Assembly (NCBI GenBank): GCA_938003595.1
Contig: CALKYH010000244.1
Coordinates: 1 to 14,933, forward strand
Direction of reading: 5' to 3'
From: an uncultured bacterium
GTDB lineage: Bacteria; Planctomycetota; Phycisphaerae; Phycisphaerales; UBA1924
Length of the DNA: 14,933 nucleotides
The position numbers were made by a program, and so were the translations under genes. The notes beneath the pieces are model-generated. The model saw only the letters and a list, made by a program, of their open reading frames with translations, did no database searches and was not told where the DNA came from. Each line of letters begins with the position of its first letter. The first letter of the stretch is position 1. Positions 1 through 7,990 of this stretch are shown here, piece by piece.

Positions 1-383
1 TCGAAGACCGAGCCGATGTCCTCGGCGTCGAATGGGTTGGCGCCGGCGTCGCCGCCGATGTTGGTCCAGGTGTAGGTCTGCTGGCGGGGTCCGCGGCCCC
101 GGCCGCCGAAGGGCGAGCCGCCGCCCGGAGCGCCGCCGCCGGCGGCCGCGCCCCCGTTCACGAAGCGCTCGTGCCCGATCTGGTCGTAGAGCTTGCGCTT
201 CGTATCGTCGGAAAGGACGTCGTACGCCTCCTGCACCTCGGCGAACTTCTGTGCCGCGTCGGGCGCCTTGTTCACATCGGGGTGCAGCTCGCGGGCCAGG
301 CGCCTGTGCGCGGCGCGCAGGGCGTCGGCGTCCGCGGTGCGTGGAACGGAGAGAATGTCGTAATAGGAGCGCTGGGCCGGCAT
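1..383 (-). CDS. DnaJ/CbpA-type J-domain co-chaperone, N-terminal part
   Basis: The first 127 residues are visible and the 3' end lies beyond the left edge. Residues about 5-67 form a J domain: it opens with SYYDILSV, has the diagnostic HPD at residues 34-36 (in RELHPDVNKA), then KFAEVQEAYDVLSDDTKRK and YDQIG. J domains stimulate the ATPase of DnaK-type Hsp70 through the HPD loop in the cytoplasm. Residues about 77-100 are a Gly-rich linker with the GSPFGG pattern seen in DnaJ and CbpA. The part that would separate DnaJ (four CxxCxGxG zinc motifs) from CbpA (none) is not in the window, so the subtype is open. The ATG at 383 is chosen because the J domain begins four residues later. It diverges from nth with 29 bp between the two start codons. 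Confidence 0.93.
   Translation of the reverse strand, partial: MPAQRSYYDILSVPRTADADALRAAHRRLARELHPDVNKAPDAAQKFAEVQEAYDVLSDDTKRKLYDQIGHERFVNGGAAAGGGAPGGGSPFGGRGRGPRQQTYTWTNIGGDAGANPFDAEDIGSVF
216..221. other. GACGTC site, one of only two ACGT sites
   Basis: This palindrome in the J-domain gene contains one of the two ACGT tetranucleotides found in the manual scan of the window. The other is at 7613-7618. Confidence 0.85.
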
Positions 384-393
384 ACCGCCGCGG

Positions 394-412
394 ATTGTAC
401 GGGGGGCTTAGG

Positions 413-422
<10 letters not shown>
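394..422 (-). promoter_or_regulatory. Candidate promoter for the J-domain gene
   Basis: On the minus strand TACAAT (399 down to 394) matches the -10 consensus at 5 of 6 bases. Seventeen bases upstream is CAGACG (422 down to 417), which shares only the GAC core with TTGACA. Transcription would begin near 387, leaving a leader of only a few bases before the ATG at 383. The -35 element would lie inside the nth coding region. Sigma-factor preferences of this organism are unknown, so this is a weak prediction. Confidence 0.35.
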
Positions 423-1206
<784 letters not shown>

Positions 1207-1210
<4 letters not shown>

Positions 1211-1521
1211 GCCGAATCCCCACGCTGGAGAAGATGCTGGCCGCGTCCCCGGACCATCCCGATCCGGATGTGCTGTACATGCTGGCGCAGGAGCATGCCA
1301 AGATCGGCGAGCACGCCAAGGCCGTCGAGTGGTACGACCGCTGCCTCGCGGCGAGCCCGTCGTACTGCTACGCCTACTACCACAAGGCCCTGGCGCTCGA
1401 GAATGACGGCCGGCGGGCGGAGGGTGTGGAGACGCTCCGCGCCGGGCTGGCCGCGGCGAGGGAGCACCGCGACCCCAAGGCGACGAGCGAGATCGGCGCC
1501 CTCCTGGACGAGTGGACATGA
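1207..1521 (+). CDS. Small TPR protein
   Basis: This 104-residue protein is almost entirely two tetratricopeptide repeats, at about 20-53 (contains YMLAQEHAKIGEHAKAVEWY) and about 54-87 (contains YAYYHKALALENDG and GVETLRAGL). TPRs are helical protein-binding repeats; two repeats with a capping C-terminal helix would make a small adaptor. There is no signal peptide or membrane segment, so it is probably cytoplasmic. Its ATG overlaps the nth stop (ATGA), and AGGAG at 1193-1197 lies nine bases upstream, which supports this start. The partner is unknown. Its place between nth and recX makes a link to DNA repair possible but does not demonstrate it. Confidence 0.85.
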
Positions 1522-2207
1522 CCGACGAAACTCCCCAGCTCTTCGAGGACGGCCGGCCCATCGAGGCGCTGCGCCCGCTCGCGGACGGTTCGCGCCTGTC
1601 TGTCATCGTCGCTGGACGGCGCGCGGCGACCGTCGGCGTGGACGGCGCGGCGCGGCTCGAGCTCCGCGAAGGAACGCCGTGGACCGCGGCCCTTGGACAG
1701 GCGATCGAGGCTGAGAACGCCTTCGAGAAGGCCCGGCGAGACGCGGTCCGCTGGCTGGCGAGCAAGGCCCGCAGCCGCGAGGAGGTCCGGCGCCGCCTGA
1801 GCGAGAAGGGCCACGACATCGCGGCGGTGGAGCGCGCCGTCGAGCACCTGACGGGGGTCGGGGCGCTGGACGACGCAAAGCTCGCCGAGGACGCCGCGCG
1901 GGAGCTGATCCAGGAGCGAGGCCTCGCGGTCCGGGCCGCCTTGGAGAAGCTGGCGGCGCGGGGCATCGAGTCCGGCCTCGCGGCGTGCGCCACCGGGCCC
2001 GCCGCGGACCGCGAACGGGCGCTGGCCATGGCTCGGGAGCGGGCGCATCTGGCCAAGCCGGGCAAGGAGGTCGCCGAGGCCCGGCGCACGCTCGCGGCGC
2101 TGGCTCGCAAGGGGTTCGATGAGGACATCGCGCTCGAGGCCGTCCGCGCCGCGTTCGCGGAGGCGGGTGTGCACCTCGATGATCCGGCCGGCGAGGGGGA
2201 GGTATGA
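1518..2207 (+). CDS. recX: RecX family regulatory protein
   Basis: RecX proteins bind RecA filaments and limit or modulate RecA activity in the cytoplasm. The 229-residue product has the three-repeat helical RecX domain from about residue 70: ALRWL-like RRDAVRWLASKARSREEVRR, then LSEKGHDIAAVERAVEHL and GALDDAKLAEDAAREL, then the middle repeat RGLAVRAALEKLAARGI, and the last repeat TLAALARKGFDEDIALEAV near 191-209. The first ~65 residues form an extension with alternating hydrophobic and charged residues that would fit a small beta-domain. The ATG at 1518 overlaps the stop of the TPR gene (ATGA); a GTG two codons earlier is also possible. recA is not in the window. Confidence 0.9.
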   Translation: MTDETPQLFEDGRPIEALRPLADGSRLSVIVAGRRAATVGVDGAARLELREGTPWTAALGQAIEAENAFEKARRDAVRWLASKARSREEVRRRLSEKGHDIAAVERAVEHLTGVGALDDAKLAEDAARELIQERGLAVRAALEKLAARGIESGLAACATGPAADRERALAMARERAHLAKPGKEVAEARRTLAALARKGFDEDIALEAVRAAFAEAGVHLDDPAGEGEV

Positions 2208-2214
2208 TCCCGCC

Positions 2215-2745
2215 ATGCGCACCGCACCCTTGCACATCCTGACGGCCGGACTCTCGGCGATGGCGCTCGCGTCCTGCGGGTCGTCGCTCAACTCGCGCGA
2301 CACCATCGGCGCCTCGGTCGAATTGCCCGCGCTCAGCCCGGACGACGCCGCGTCCGTGCGCATCGCCGACCTCCAGACCAAGCCGCTGACCACCATCGGC
2401 CGCGCAGACTTCGCCCAGCGACGCTTCGTGGTCCCCGTGGACGCGGTCCGTCACCAGCCGACCGGCCTGCTGACGGGCCTGCCCGAGGCGGGCGACTCGC
2501 ACTCCTGGCGCGACGCGGGGCTGTACCCGACCGTTGAGGACGCCCTTGATGTACAGGGAGACCCCGCGTTCGAGGCGCGGAACGCGTTCGCCGGCCCGCT
2601 CGCCGCGGCGCTGGAGCTGGCTTTCACGCCCATCGGCCTGGTGATCGCGCCGCCCTGGAGCCTGACGCAGAGCCCGACGCCCAGGAGCGCCGCGGACCGT
2701 GCGGCCGGGGATGAACCGACCGAGACGAAGGAGACGGACGAATGA
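2215..2745 (+). CDS. Uncharacterised lipoprotein
   Basis: The 176-residue product starts with a short signal peptide (basic R2, hydrophobic core to about residue 19) ending in a lipobox, LAS|C, with Cys21 as the lipidation site. It should be a membrane-anchored envelope protein. The mature part carries VVPVDAVRHQPTGLL near 72-86 and YPTVEDALDVQ near 104-114. A hydrophobic stretch follows at about 124-147 (includes ALELAFTPIGLVIAPPW), and the C-terminal tail is acidic. I recognise no catalytic motif or named family. The ATG at 2215 is chosen because the longer open frame would bury the lipobox behind an Arg-rich shadow; a GGAGG at 2198-2202 lies 12 bases upstream, slightly far. It starts 7 bp after recX, and its stop overlaps the next start. 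Confidence 0.8.
   Translation: MRTAPLHILTAGLSAMALASCGSSLNSRDTIGASVELPALSPDDAASVRIADLQTKPLTTIGRADFAQRRFVVPVDAVRHQPTGLLTGLPEAGDSHSWRDAGLYPTVEDALDVQGDPAFEARNAFAGPLAAALELAFTPIGLVIAPPWSLTQSPTPRSAADRAAGDEPTETKETDE
2728..2733 (+). promoter_or_regulatory. Shine-Dalgarno site of the rhodanese gene
   Basis: AAGGAG sits eight bases before the ATG at 2742. It is one of the clearest ribosome binding sites of the window and supports a start that overlaps the lipoprotein stop codon. Confidence 0.7.
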
Positions 2746-3131
2746 GCGACGGCGCCTTGGATGATCGCGGCCTGCCCGCGGGGTATGCCTTCAAGCCCGA
2801 CTGGGAGATCACGCCGCGCGAACTCAAGCGGCGCATGGACGACCCGGCCGAGCGCACGAAGGTGGCGCTGCTGGATGTGCGCAACCCGGACGAGTGGCAG
2901 ACCTGCCGCATCGAGGGGGCGGAGCTGATCCCGCTGGGCGAACTCAAGGCCCGGGGCGAGGAGCTGCGCGACAAGGAGGACCTGCTCATCGTCACGCAGT
3001 GCCACCACGGCCGGCGGTCGTTGCAGGCGGCGGCGATCCTGAGCCAGCTGGGCTATCCGAATGTGCTGTCGCTGGCCGGAGGCATCGACCTCTGGTCGCG
3101 CGACATCGACGCGAAGGTCCCGCGGTACTAG
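2742..3131 (+). CDS. Single-domain rhodanese (sulfurtransferase family)
   Basis: The 129-residue protein is one rhodanese homology domain. It has WEITPRELKRRM at the start, LLDVRNPDEWQTCRIEGA (the CH2A-type DVR.xxEW...I.GA motif, about 43-60), IPLGEL, and the active-site loop VTQCHHGRRS with Cys87 as the expected persulfide-forming residue. LAGGIDLW at 111-118 is the conserved C-terminal motif. Such proteins usually carry sulfur as a Cys persulfide; the CHHGRRS loop is a common variant of CRxGxR. No signal peptide is seen, so it is likely cytoplasmic. The physiological acceptor cannot be told from sequence. The ATG overlaps the lipoprotein stop (ATGA). It is the last gene of the operon and converges with the GspK-like gene, 8 bp away. 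Confidence 0.9.
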   Translation: MSDGALDDRGLPAGYAFKPDWEITPRELKRRMDDPAERTKVALLDVRNPDEWQTCRIEGAELIPLGELKARGEELRDKEDLLIVTQCHHGRRSLQAAAILSQLGYPNVLSLAGGIDLWSRDIDAKVPRY

Positions 3132-3139
3132 GAGCCCGA

Positions 3140-6100
3140 TCAGCGCGTCGGCAGGCGGGTGAGCAGCAGAACCTTGGGGCGGTCCGTCGGGGTGCGGACA
3201 TTGGAGCGATCGAAGACCGCGAGCCAGCGCGACTCGTGCGCAGGGGTGAGCTGGTTCATCAGCGCCGCGAGCTCGTCCGGATCGGGCGATCCGGGGTCGA
3301 AGTTCTGCGGGAACGGGATGGTCGAGATGCGGGCGGGGTCGTAGCCGCGGATGACGATCCAGGCGGTGAAGACATCGGAGCGTGTCGAGACGATGTTGGA
3401 CATCGCGCGGTAGATCGCGGAGCGCTCTTCGGCGTCGTCGAGGGGATCGAGGTTCGCGGTGACGCCCGGCTCGATCTCCATGATCGCGTTGGGGTAGCGG
3501 TCGAGCACGCCGTCAACCTGGCCGGCGTCCATCTCGAAGTGCGAGGGCTTGGGGCCGTTGGGCGGGATCGTCGCCAGCAGGGGCGGGTGCGCCACGCCGG
3601 TGTTGCGCCGCGTGCCGAGCGTGGGGTCCACGCGCTGGCCGAGTTCGCCGAAGTGGCTGTAGGTGCCGCCGGGGAGCGTGGGGTTGGTGGGCGTCGGGGC
3701 CGAGTTAGAGACCTCCCACAGCGCCATCACCTCCAGCTCGCCCGCGGCTGTGATGCCGTCGCTCGGCCGGCCGGCGAGGCCGATCGATCGAAGTCCGTTG
3801 ATGTTGGTCCGGAACGAGCGATCGCCGATGGTCGCGCCGGAGAGTCGGCCGTCGCGGTACCAGGACAGGAGGCCGGCGCGATCCTGATCGTTTTGGAGCA
3901 GCATCAGATAGGTCGGGTCCGGGGAACCGTTGACATCGAGCAGGCCCGAGAGACTTCCGTCGAACATGTTCGGCGTCGGCCACTGGATGGTCTGCTCCGG
4001 CGACATGAAGGGGATCATGCGGAGCACGCGGCGCGGCGCGGTGTTGACATTGATGCGACCCGCGGCGAGCTGGTGGCCCCGCGAGGGCTGGCCGAGCGCC
4101 TCGAAGCCGTCGAAGACACGCGTCGCCAGCGGCACGGCGAGCGAATCCGGCAGGCCCACGATGGCGGCGAGGTCGCCGGGCACGGTGGCGCCGGGGCTCG
4201 TCAGCACGAAGCGGGTGGGGTCCAGCACGCCGAGGTACGGGTTCGCGTTGGACGGGCTGGCGGCGACGGGCTGAGCGTTGTAGGTGAAGTGGATGTCGGC
4301 GCCGAGCTGCTCGCCGATGGTGACCCAGCGGCCGGCCTCAGGGACGCCGCGGATCAGCGGAAGGGTCGCGAGGACATCGGCGTTGGCCGGCGCCCAGGCC
4401 TCCATGGGCATGTCGTCGGCGCCGTGGACATACATGTGGGTGAAGGCGCCGAGCATGGCGAGGTCGCCCACGGTCTCGAGTCGGTGGTTGGGGACGAAGA
4501 ACTGGAAGGAGGGCAGGCCCGGCAGGTCGCCCTTGGGCACATCGCCGCCGCCGGCGGGGCCGGGGCCGAGATTGTTGCCGGGCGCGCCGACATTGATGAG
4601 TTCGACGGCGGAGAGCTGGCTGGCGCCGACGCCCCAGGTGTTCTCGGCGCCCTGCGCGGCCGAGACATCGTTGCCGCCCTCGGGGCGTTCGATGACATAC
4701 GCGGGGAAGCCGCCGATGCGCTCCTCGGGGCCGGCGCCCGCGCCAGCGACGGCGGGCCGCGTGCGGCGCGTGAAGGACGAGGCGACGCCGAGGCGCCCTG
4801 TGCCGGCGGTCGGCATGCCCGCCGGGCCGCCCAGATCGTCGGGGACGATGGTGAAGACGCCGCCGAACAGGTCGTCCATGACGGCGGGGAATGGCTCGGC
4901 GCCGGGGGGCGCGGACATGCGATCGACGAGGACGATGGGATCGTCCATGTCGAACTCGTCGTTGTGGAGGATCAGGGCGCGGGTGTGGATGTCGCCGCCG
5001 AGGGTCCAGTCCTGGAACATCACGGCGCCGGGAGGAAGCGCATCGAAGGTGACCGGAGACGGCGACGCGGGATCGTCGGCGTTGAACCCGAGGAACTGGA
5101 CGGCCGAGGCGCCGAACTTGGCCTGCACATCGGTCTGCCAGGCGCCGAAGGCGGCGTCCCAGTCGGCCTGCCACATGGGGTTGGCGCGGTAGATGTAGAA
5201 CACGGCGTAGCCGCCGGGCGCGATGACGGCGTCGGCGTCGGCGAGGAAACGCAGGTCCAGCTGCATCCAGCGGCCGCCGTCCTCCGTCGTCAGGCGGAGG
5301 GCGTAGTCCTTCACGCTCAGCGGGTGCGGCCAGGGGTTGCCGACCTCGAACGCGATGATCGAGCCGAGCTGCTCGTCGAGGCGCGCGGACCGGATCTCGC
5401 CGTCGAAGTTGGCGGGCGGATCGACGGACGCGGGGATCAGCAGGTCGTCGCGGTAGAGCGCGAGCGAGGCGACCTCGCGCAGGAACGGCTGGCGATCCAG
5501 ACCGACCAGGGTGACGCCGGTCGCCGGCTGGCCGACATAGCGGGGCTGCAGCGGCGGGCCTGCGGGCACGGTCTGCGGGCCCGGGATGTCGCCGTGCGAG
5601 AACCGGGTCGTGAGGATGGGCATGCCCGCGTCGTCCATCGCGTCGAGCGTGGTCTGCGGGACGCCGACCAGCGACTCGCGGGTGACCGACTGCGGGTACA
5701 GGCGGGCGATGGTCGGCGCGTCGCGAGTGGGATCGGTGTCCGCGATGGCGGAGTCGTCGATGGCGTCGGCGAGGTTGACCGCGAGCGAGGCCGCGCGGAT
5801 CAGCGCGTAGGTGGAGTTGGGCTCCTCGGCGCCGGCGGTCACCATCGCGGCGGCGGGATTGCCGACATTCGAGGCGCCGCCGCCGTAGTGGTAGCCGTGG
5901 GGCTGGGCGTTGATGCCGACCTGGATCGGCGTGATCGACGCGGCGATGGGCTGGTCGGTGGCCATGGGGGCGAGCGCCCAGACCAGGGTCTCGAAGGCGC
6001 GCTCCACGGCGGTCGTCTTGCCGACCGAGACGCTGGTCGGGCTATCGAGCGTGGGGAACTCCGAGAAGGAGACCTTCAAGTTCGGCGCGCGGTCGCCGTA

Positions 6101-7957
6101 GACGGCGCGCTCGTTCGGCGGCATGCCCTCGACGGCGTCGTTGATGACGGGGACGGGGGAGAGGTACGACGAGCCGCTGACGGTGGTGATGTGCCGGCGG
6201 AGGTCGTCGCGGATCTCCGCGAAGGTGGGGCGCAGCTCGAAGTTGCCGGCGCCGAGTTCACGCCCGGTGAGGGAGTACCCGCGCGCATGGCGCTGGCGGT
6301 CGGCCGAGTGCAGCGGGCCCTGCTCCAGCTGGGCGCCGGTGTCGGAGTCGAACTGCACGACGCCGGGGACGCTCTGCTGCGGAAGGTAGCCGGCGTCCAG
6401 GCGCTGCTCGAGCTGGCTGAGGGTGTCCTCGCGGTTGACGCCCCAGTAGGCGCGGAGGTCGGCCTCGTTCTCGATGGTGTAGCCGTGGCCGTAGCCGGCG
6501 CCGAGGTGGCCGGTGTTCTCGTCCAGCGCGGCGTAGTAGAGCAGCTCCCGCTCGTAGCGCCGGAGCGGACGGACGAACGCGAAGGGGTCGTAGTCGTCGT
6601 ACGGGTTGTTGTTGTTGTCGTAGTTGAGGTTGAAGCCGTTCACCGCGTCGTGCAGGCGAAGCTGAGACTCGATGTGCTGCTCGCGGAAGAGATTGTCGTA
6701 AGACCCGGTCGCCGAGCCGTACTGGATCCAGCTGCCGTTGGGCCCGTTCTCGGGCATGCGCCACTGGTTGGCGTCGGGGACCAGGTCGCCCCAGCCGGAG
6801 CCGCCGACGGTCACCAGGTCGGAACGGAAGCGCGCGGTGCGCATGAGGCGGAGCAGGTCCACATCGGCCGGCGTGCGCCCGGCGCCGACATCGTCGTAGG
6901 GGCTGTTGGGCGCGGCGATGGTGGAATCGATGCGCCCCGCCAGGAGCGAGGTGTTCGCGTTCACCATCGAGGAGTTGTCGATGATGCGCACCGCCGCGAC
7001 CCAGCGCAGGCCGTTGAGGTTGCCGAAGGACTCGAGCGTCTGCCAGCGGGCGTCGGGGCGAAGGTCGCCGTCGGTGTCGGCCCAGTAGCGGCCGTCGGCG
7101 TTGGTGAGGGGCAGCGGCTCGTCGGCGTCGGGATTGAAGCCGTCGACCAGCTCCTGCATCGCCGACATCTGATACTCGTAGACCTGCTGGTTCACGCCCA
7201 GGATCGGGCCATTCTCAAAGCCGGTCAGCGGATCGTCGAACGCCGTAAGATCGGCGTCGGGGTCGCCGCGCTCGGAGCGCTCGGCCTCCTCCGAAAGGAA
7301 CCACTGCGCCAGGTCGGCGAACTTGCCGTCGCCGCGGACCCAGGCCCAGCTGTTGGGGCCGGTCAGGACCCAGCGGTAGGCGGAGCGGAGGTTGGTGATG
7401 GTGGGCCAGGTGTCCCAGACGCCGTTGAGGCTGGCCGACGCGTTGACGGGCTCGGTGGCGCCGAGCCAGGCGTCGTCCTGCGTGATCGCGGGCGAGTAGC
7501 GGATGGCGCCGTTCTCGATGTCCAGAACGCTGTCCACCGAGGGCGGGTCGCCGAGCAGCTCGGTGTTGAAGGTGAACAGGCCGCCGAGCGGGCTGGCGTT
7601 GTCCACGCCGGGGACGTCGAAGTACTCGCCGTCCTCGAAGAGGCGGGGCCAGACGCTGGTGAGCATGCCGACGCCGGCGTTGGGGAAGGTGTAGCGGGGC
7701 GTCTCGCCGGTGACGATCTTGTTGCCGAAGAGGTCGGCGGTGAGGAGCGCCTGGATCTCCTCGAGAACGGCGTCCACCTGGCGCTCGCCGTCGATGCGGT
7801 TGACGAAGGACTGCACCCCCGTCCGCTCCACGCGGACCGCGGCGGTGTAGGACAGCGCGACGATCGCCAGGACGGCGAGGACGCCGATGGCGAGCACGAT
7901 CATGCTGCCGCGCCGGCGGGTGTATCGGGGTCGGATTGTCGCCGTTGTCTTGTGCAT
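3140..7957 (-). CDS. Giant GspK-like minor pseudopilin
   Basis: The 1605-residue product begins with a basic leader and a class III-type cleavage site, RRRG|S (G17/S18), followed by a hydrophobic helix at about 18-41 (SMIVLAIGVLAVLAIVAL). It lacks the Glu at +5 that the other pseudopilins have, as GspK proteins do. GRINVNTAP at 1300-1308 matches the GspK hallmark, and IIDNSSMVNANTS near residue 325 is a second related segment. D294-x-D-G-D-x-x-x-D302 looks like a calcium loop. Residues about 865-925 (FEVGNPWPHPLSVKDYALRL to IAPGGYAVFYIY) weakly resemble a lamin-tail-like beta domain. STRSDVFTAWIVI and WLAVFDRS near the C-terminus recall planctomycete secretion-type proteins. Usual GspK is about 320 residues. 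I find no cysteine in the whole protein. GspK caps the pseudopilus tip in T2SS; here most of the chain should be outside the inner membrane. It is last in the operon. Confidence 0.75.
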   Translation of the reverse strand: MHKTTATIRPRYTRRRGSMIVLAIGVLAVLAIVALSYTAAVRVERTGVQSFVNRIDGERQVDAVLEEIQALLTADLFGNKIVTGETPRYTFPNAGVGMLTSVWPRLFEDGEYFDVPGVDNASPLGGLFTFNTELLGDPPSVDSVLDIENGAIRYSPAITQDDAWLGATEPVNASASLNGVWDTWPTITNLRSAYRWVLTGPNSWAWVRGDGKFADLAQWFLSEEAERSERGDPDADLTAFDDPLTGFENGPILGVNQQVYEYQMSAMQELVDGFNPDADEPLPLTNADGRYWADTDGDLRPDARWQTLESFGNLNGLRWVAAVRIIDNSSMVNANTSLLAGRIDSTIAAPNSPYDDVGAGRTPADVDLLRLMRTARFRSDLVTVGGSGWGDLVPDANQWRMPENGPNGSWIQYGSATGSYDNLFREQHIESQLRLHDAVNGFNLNYDNNNNPYDDYDPFAFVRPLRRYERELLYYAALDENTGHLGAGYGHGYTIENEADLRAYWGVNREDTLSQLEQRLDAGYLPQQSVPGVVQFDSDTGAQLEQGPLHSADRQRHARGYSLTGRELGAGNFELRPTFAEIRDDLRRHITTVSGSSYLSPVPVINDAVEGMPPNERAVYGDRAPNLKVSFSEFPTLDSPTSVSVGKTTAVERAFETLVWALAPMATDQPIAASITPIQVGINAQPHGYHYGGGASNVGNPAAAMVTAGAEEPNSTYALIRAASLAVNLADAIDDSAIADTDPTRDAPTIARLYPQSVTRESLVGVPQTTLDAMDDAGMPILTTRFSHGDIPGPQTVPAGPPLQPRYVGQPATGVTLVGLDRQPFLREVASLALYRDDLLIPASVDPPANFDGEIRSARLDEQLGSIIAFEVGNPWPHPLSVKDYALRLTTEDGGRWMQLDLRFLADADAVIAPGGYAVFYIYRANPMWQADWDAAFGAWQTDVQAKFGASAVQFLGFNADDPASPSPVTFDALPPGAVMFQDWTLGGDIHTRALILHNDEFDMDDPIVLVDRMSAPPGAEPFPAVMDDLFGGVFTIVPDDLGGPAGMPTAGTGRLGVASSFTRRTRPAVAGAGAGPEERIGGFPAYVIERPEGGNDVSAAQGAENTWGVGASQLSAVELINVGAPGNNLGPGPAGGGDVPKGDLPGLPSFQFFVPNHRLETVGDLAMLGAFTHMYVHGADDMPMEAWAPANADVLATLPLIRGVPEAGRWVTIGEQLGADIHFTYNAQPVAASPSNANPYLGVLDPTRFVLTSPGATVPGDLAAIVGLPDSLAVPLATRVFDGFEALGQPSRGHQLAAGRINVNTAPRRVLRMIPFMSPEQTIQWPTPNMFDGSLSGLLDVNGSPDPTYLMLLQNDQDRAGLLSWYRDGRLSGATIGDRSFRTNINGLRSIGLAGRPSDGITAAGELEVMALWEVSNSAPTPTNPTLPGGTYSHFGELGQRVDPTLGTRRNTGVAHPPLLATIPPNGPKPSHFEMDAGQVDGVLDRYPNAIMEIEPGVTANLDPLDDAEERSAIYRAMSNIVSTRSDVFTAWIVIRGYDPARISTIPFPQNFDPGSPDPDELAALMNQLTPAHESRWLAVFDRSNVRTPTDRPKVLLLTRLPTR
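7613..7618. other. GACGTC site, second of two ACGT sites
   Basis: This palindrome in the GspK-like gene encodes Asp-Val as GAC-GTC read on the minus strand, the codon pair that is otherwise written GAT-GTC in this window. Confidence 0.85.
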
Positions 7958-7966
7958 GGGGTTGCG

Positions 7967-7971
7967 CCTCC
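7967..7971 (-). promoter_or_regulatory. Shine-Dalgarno site of the GspK-like gene
   Basis: GGAGG on the minus strand lies nine bases before the ATG at 7957. It supports the start that leaves a 17-residue basic leader before the cleavage site. It lies in the 33-bp gap after the GspJ-like gene, the longest gap in the window. Confidence 0.65.
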
Positions 7972-7990
7972 GTGCTGGGGCCCGGGGGGC

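Noticed and set aside
32..412. A 5' extension of nth by 127 codons
   Set aside because: It would overlap the whole visible J-domain gene on the other strand and is Arg-rich. Nth family similarity starts only after the ATG at 413.
3132..3139. A bidirectional terminator between the convergent rhodanese and GspK-like genes
   Set aside because: The gap is 8 bp, and I see no strong inverted repeat with a T-run on either strand nearby.
6606..6617. A TTG trinucleotide run as a possible variable microsatellite
   Set aside because: It is only four units and simply encodes a short Asn run in the GspK-like protein; it is too short to suggest slippage control.
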